Below, one piece after another: positions 62,450 to 64,000 of a DNA stretch of 64,000 nt. Under the pieces are notes generated by a model. The model was not told the origin of the DNA. It searched no databases and worked only from the letters and a program-made list of their open reading frames with translations. The translations under genes and the position numbers were made by a program. Where the stretch lies: assembly GCA_021783995.1 (NCBI GenBank), contig JAJXTH010000003.1, positions 29,360-93,359 of the forward strand. Reading direction: 5' to 3'. The DNA comes from Pseudomonadota bacterium. GTDB lineage: Bacteria; Pseudomonadota; Gammaproteobacteria; Burkholderiales; Gallionellaceae. Every line of letters starts with the position of its first letter. Positions within the stretch are counted from its first letter, which is position 1.

Positions 62450-63433
62450 TCATTTCTCCCAGTCGGTTTGGCGTGCAGTGCGGCCCTCATCGCCCTTGTT
62501 CATGCCGCCCTCGATCTCATTGCGGGTGGCGACCGCCGTGCCCAGCTTGCCGACCACGATGCCCGCCGCGCGGTTGGCCACCCGCATCGCCTGAACCATG
62601 TCCGCGCCGCTGGCCAGCATCACCGCCAGCGTTGCAATCACCGTATCGCCCGCCCCGCTCACATCGAACACCTCGCGCGTATAGGTCGCCTCGTGCTGCA
62701 CACCTTCTTCGCGGAAAAGACTCATGCCCTCTTCGCTGCGCGTGATGAGCAGCGCAGCGAGTTTCAATTCACGGCGCAAACGTTGCGCCTTGGCTTCCAG
62801 CTCGGCCTCGTCCTGCCAGCTTCCCGCGACCTCGCGAAATTCGCTGCGATTGGGTGTAAGCAGCGTAGCCCCCATGTAGCGCCCGTAATTCTCGCCCTTT
62901 GGATCGACCAGAACCTGCTTGCCTGCCTTCTTTGCCATCTCGATCATCTGGGCGATATGTGCAAGCCCCCCCTTGCCGTAATCGGACAATATCACCACAT
63001 CGGCCAGAAGCAACTGCGCCTCGAAATCCCTCAGCACCGCATGCAGCACTTCATGGCTGGGCGGCTTCTCGAAGTCGATGCGCAGCAACTGCTGATGGCG
63101 CGCCACTGCGCGCAGCTTGATGATCGTGGAGATGCTGGCGTCGCGATGCAGAATCGCATTAAGATTGACATGCTCCTTGAGCAATCCCTCAAGACAGGCC
63201 CCAGCCTCGTCGCCCCCCACCACTGACAAGAGCGTCGCATGTGCGCCAAGTGCCGCGATGTTGCGCGCCACGTTGGCAGCCCCCCCGGGTCTTTCGTCGA
63301 CCCTGTTCACCTTGAGCACCGGCACGGGCGCCTCCGGCGAGATACGCTGCACGTCACCAAACCAGTAGCGATCCAGCATCACGTCGCCAACAACCAGCAC
63401 CCTCGCGTCATCGAAATCCGGCAGCCCGTTCAT
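62450..63433 (-). CDS. rfaE1: D-glycero-beta-D-manno-heptose-7-phosphate kinase (RfaE domain I)
   Basis: Ribokinase-family kinase that phosphorylates heptose-7-phosphate in ADP-heptose synthesis. PfkB motifs: [13 protein letters not shown] near 50 and [14 protein letters not shown] in the C-terminal half. At 327 aa only the kinase domain of HldE is present; the adenylyltransferase domain must be a separate gene elsewhere. The start overlaps the pyrF stop (ATGA). Confidence 0.93.
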   Translation of the reverse strand: MNGLPDFDDARVLVVGDVMLDRYWFGDVQRISPEAPVPVLKVNRVDERPGGAANVARNIAALGAHATLLSVVGGDEAGACLEGLLKEHVNLNAILHRDASISTIIKLRAVARHQQLLRIDFEKPPSHEVLHAVLRDFEAQLLLADVVILSDYGKGGLAHIAQMIEMAKKAGKQVLVDPKGENYGRYMGATLLTPNRSEFREVAGSWQDEAELEAKAQRLRRELKLAALLITRSEEGMSLFREEGVQHEATYTREVFDVSGAGDTVIATLAVMLASGADMVQAMRVANRAAGIVVGKLGTAVATRNEIEGGMNKGDEGRTARQTDWEK

Positions 63434-64000
63434 GGCACACACCCGATCTGCGCATTGATATCGAGAAGCGCCTGCAAGGGGTCTGCTGCCTTGGTGATAG
63501 GCCGCCCTATCACGAGATAGCTGGAACCCGAACGCAGCGCCGCCTCCGGTGTCATCACCCGGGACTGATCGTCGAGGCTCGCGTCAAGCGGGCGTATGCC
63601 TGGCGTCACAAGGCAGAACCGGTCACCGCACTGCTCGCGAAGCAGCCTCGTTTCCTGCGCCGAGCAAACCACGCCGTCGACTCCGCAGACCTGCGCAAGA
63701 CGGGCCAGCCGCAGCACCATTTGTTCAGGGGATTCTGCAATGCCGATGTCTGCAAGGTCTTCAGCACCCATGCTGGTCAGTATCGTGACAGCGAGAAGTT
63801 TCGTATTGCCCGTCACAGCCCCCCTTGCCGCCTCAAGCATTTTGCGCCCGCCCAGCGCATGAACATTGATCATCCAGACCCCCAGGCTCTGGGCCGCCCT
63901 GCAGGCCTGAGCAGTCGTATTAGGTATGTCGTGGAATTTCAGGTCCAGAAAAATCTCGAACCCGCTCTTCATCAATTCCTCAAGCAGGCCCGGACCTGCA
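63430..64000 (-). CDS. pyrF: orotidine-5'-phosphate decarboxylase, 5' end beyond the window
   Basis: Final step of UMP synthesis. The signature [16 protein letters not shown] with the catalytic Asp-Lys-Asp pattern and the C-terminal [10 protein letters not shown] phosphate-binding motif are visible. The frame stays open to the right edge, so about 45 N-terminal residues are missing. It heads the small cluster with the heptose genes. Confidence 0.95.
   Translation of the reverse strand, partial: AGPGLLEELMKSGFEIFLDLKFHDIPNTTAQACRAAQSLGVWMINVHALGGRKMLEAARGAVTGNTKLLAVTILTSMGAEDLADIGIAESPEQMVLRLARLAQVCGVDGVVCSAQETRLLREQCGDRFCLVTPGIRPLDASLDDQSRVMTPEAALRSGSSYLVIGRPITKAADPLQALLDINAQIGCVP

Noticed and set aside
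1-64000. Insertion sequences, phage genes, rRNA, riboswitches
   Set aside because: No transposase, integrase, phage structural gene, rRNA sequence or riboswitch-like leader was recognised on either strand.

Overview
The window comes from the chromosome of a chemolithotrophic sulfur-oxidising proteobacterium. Its gene content and order (a reverse-type dsr operon, a sat-aprBA operon, a complete bc1 complex, and a rimP-nusA-infB-rbfA-truB-rpsO-pnp block) best fit a betaproteobacterium of the Nitrosomonadales, such as Gallionellaceae, Sulfuricellaceae or Thiobacillus relatives. That placement is inference from gene content and protein style, not from a search.

Left part (1-5525): the 3' end of a gene coding a Thr/Ala-rich repeat tail (15 perfect 9-bp units), cysQ, a small secreted Gly/Tyr/Pro-rich protein, petABC (cytochrome bc1) and the Fe-S scaffold/P-loop gene apbC (mrp).

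Sulfur region (5618-36995): a long minus-strand unit runs from dsrA at 22865 down to about 5618. It has the order dsrA-B-E-F-H-C-M-K-L-J-O-P-N, then cysG (siroheme synthesis), an HTH/coiled-coil/2Fe-2S/FNR-like fusion, a double CDGSH protein, a secreted DUF302-like protein, an ankyrin protein and two small unknowns. It encodes oxidation of sulfane sulfur to sulfite, the DsrC sulfur carrier cycle, the membrane DsrMKJOP complex and siroheme supply. Divergent from dsrA is a compact plus-strand operon (23169-26348): a small unknown, a Cas6/Cmx6-like RAMP-fold protein with no CRISPR nearby, a cysteine-less DsrC homologue (RspA type), a tandem TusA-TusA protein, a helical unknown, and a TauD-type Fe(II) dioxygenase. 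A chemoreceptor without a periplasmic sensor, two FadL-type porins, tusA-dsrE2, a TauE/TSUP exporter with a three-TM partner, and sat-aprB-aprA follow. Sulfite made by Dsr can thus be oxidised to APS by AprBA and to sulfate plus ATP by Sat, or exported.

After aprA come a YkgJ-type cysteine-cluster protein, a CbbQ/NorQ-CbbO/NorD-like AAA+/VWA pair and two large c-di-GMP signalling proteins (40976-46772).

Right part (46841-64000) is housekeeping: pnp, rpsO, truB, rbfA, infB, nusA, rimP, nadE, an OmpA-family porin, rlmB, rnr, tRNA-Leu(CAG), hldD, the heptose-7-phosphate kinase gene and the 3' part of pyrF.

Most interesting: the Cas6-like operon opposite dsrA, a shared AACCC-N4-GGGTT inverted repeat upstream of two sulfur operons, an FNR-like fusion that seems to have lost its cofactor motifs, and the AAA+/VWA pair behind aprBA. 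No CRISPR array, insertion sequence, prophage or rRNA was seen.
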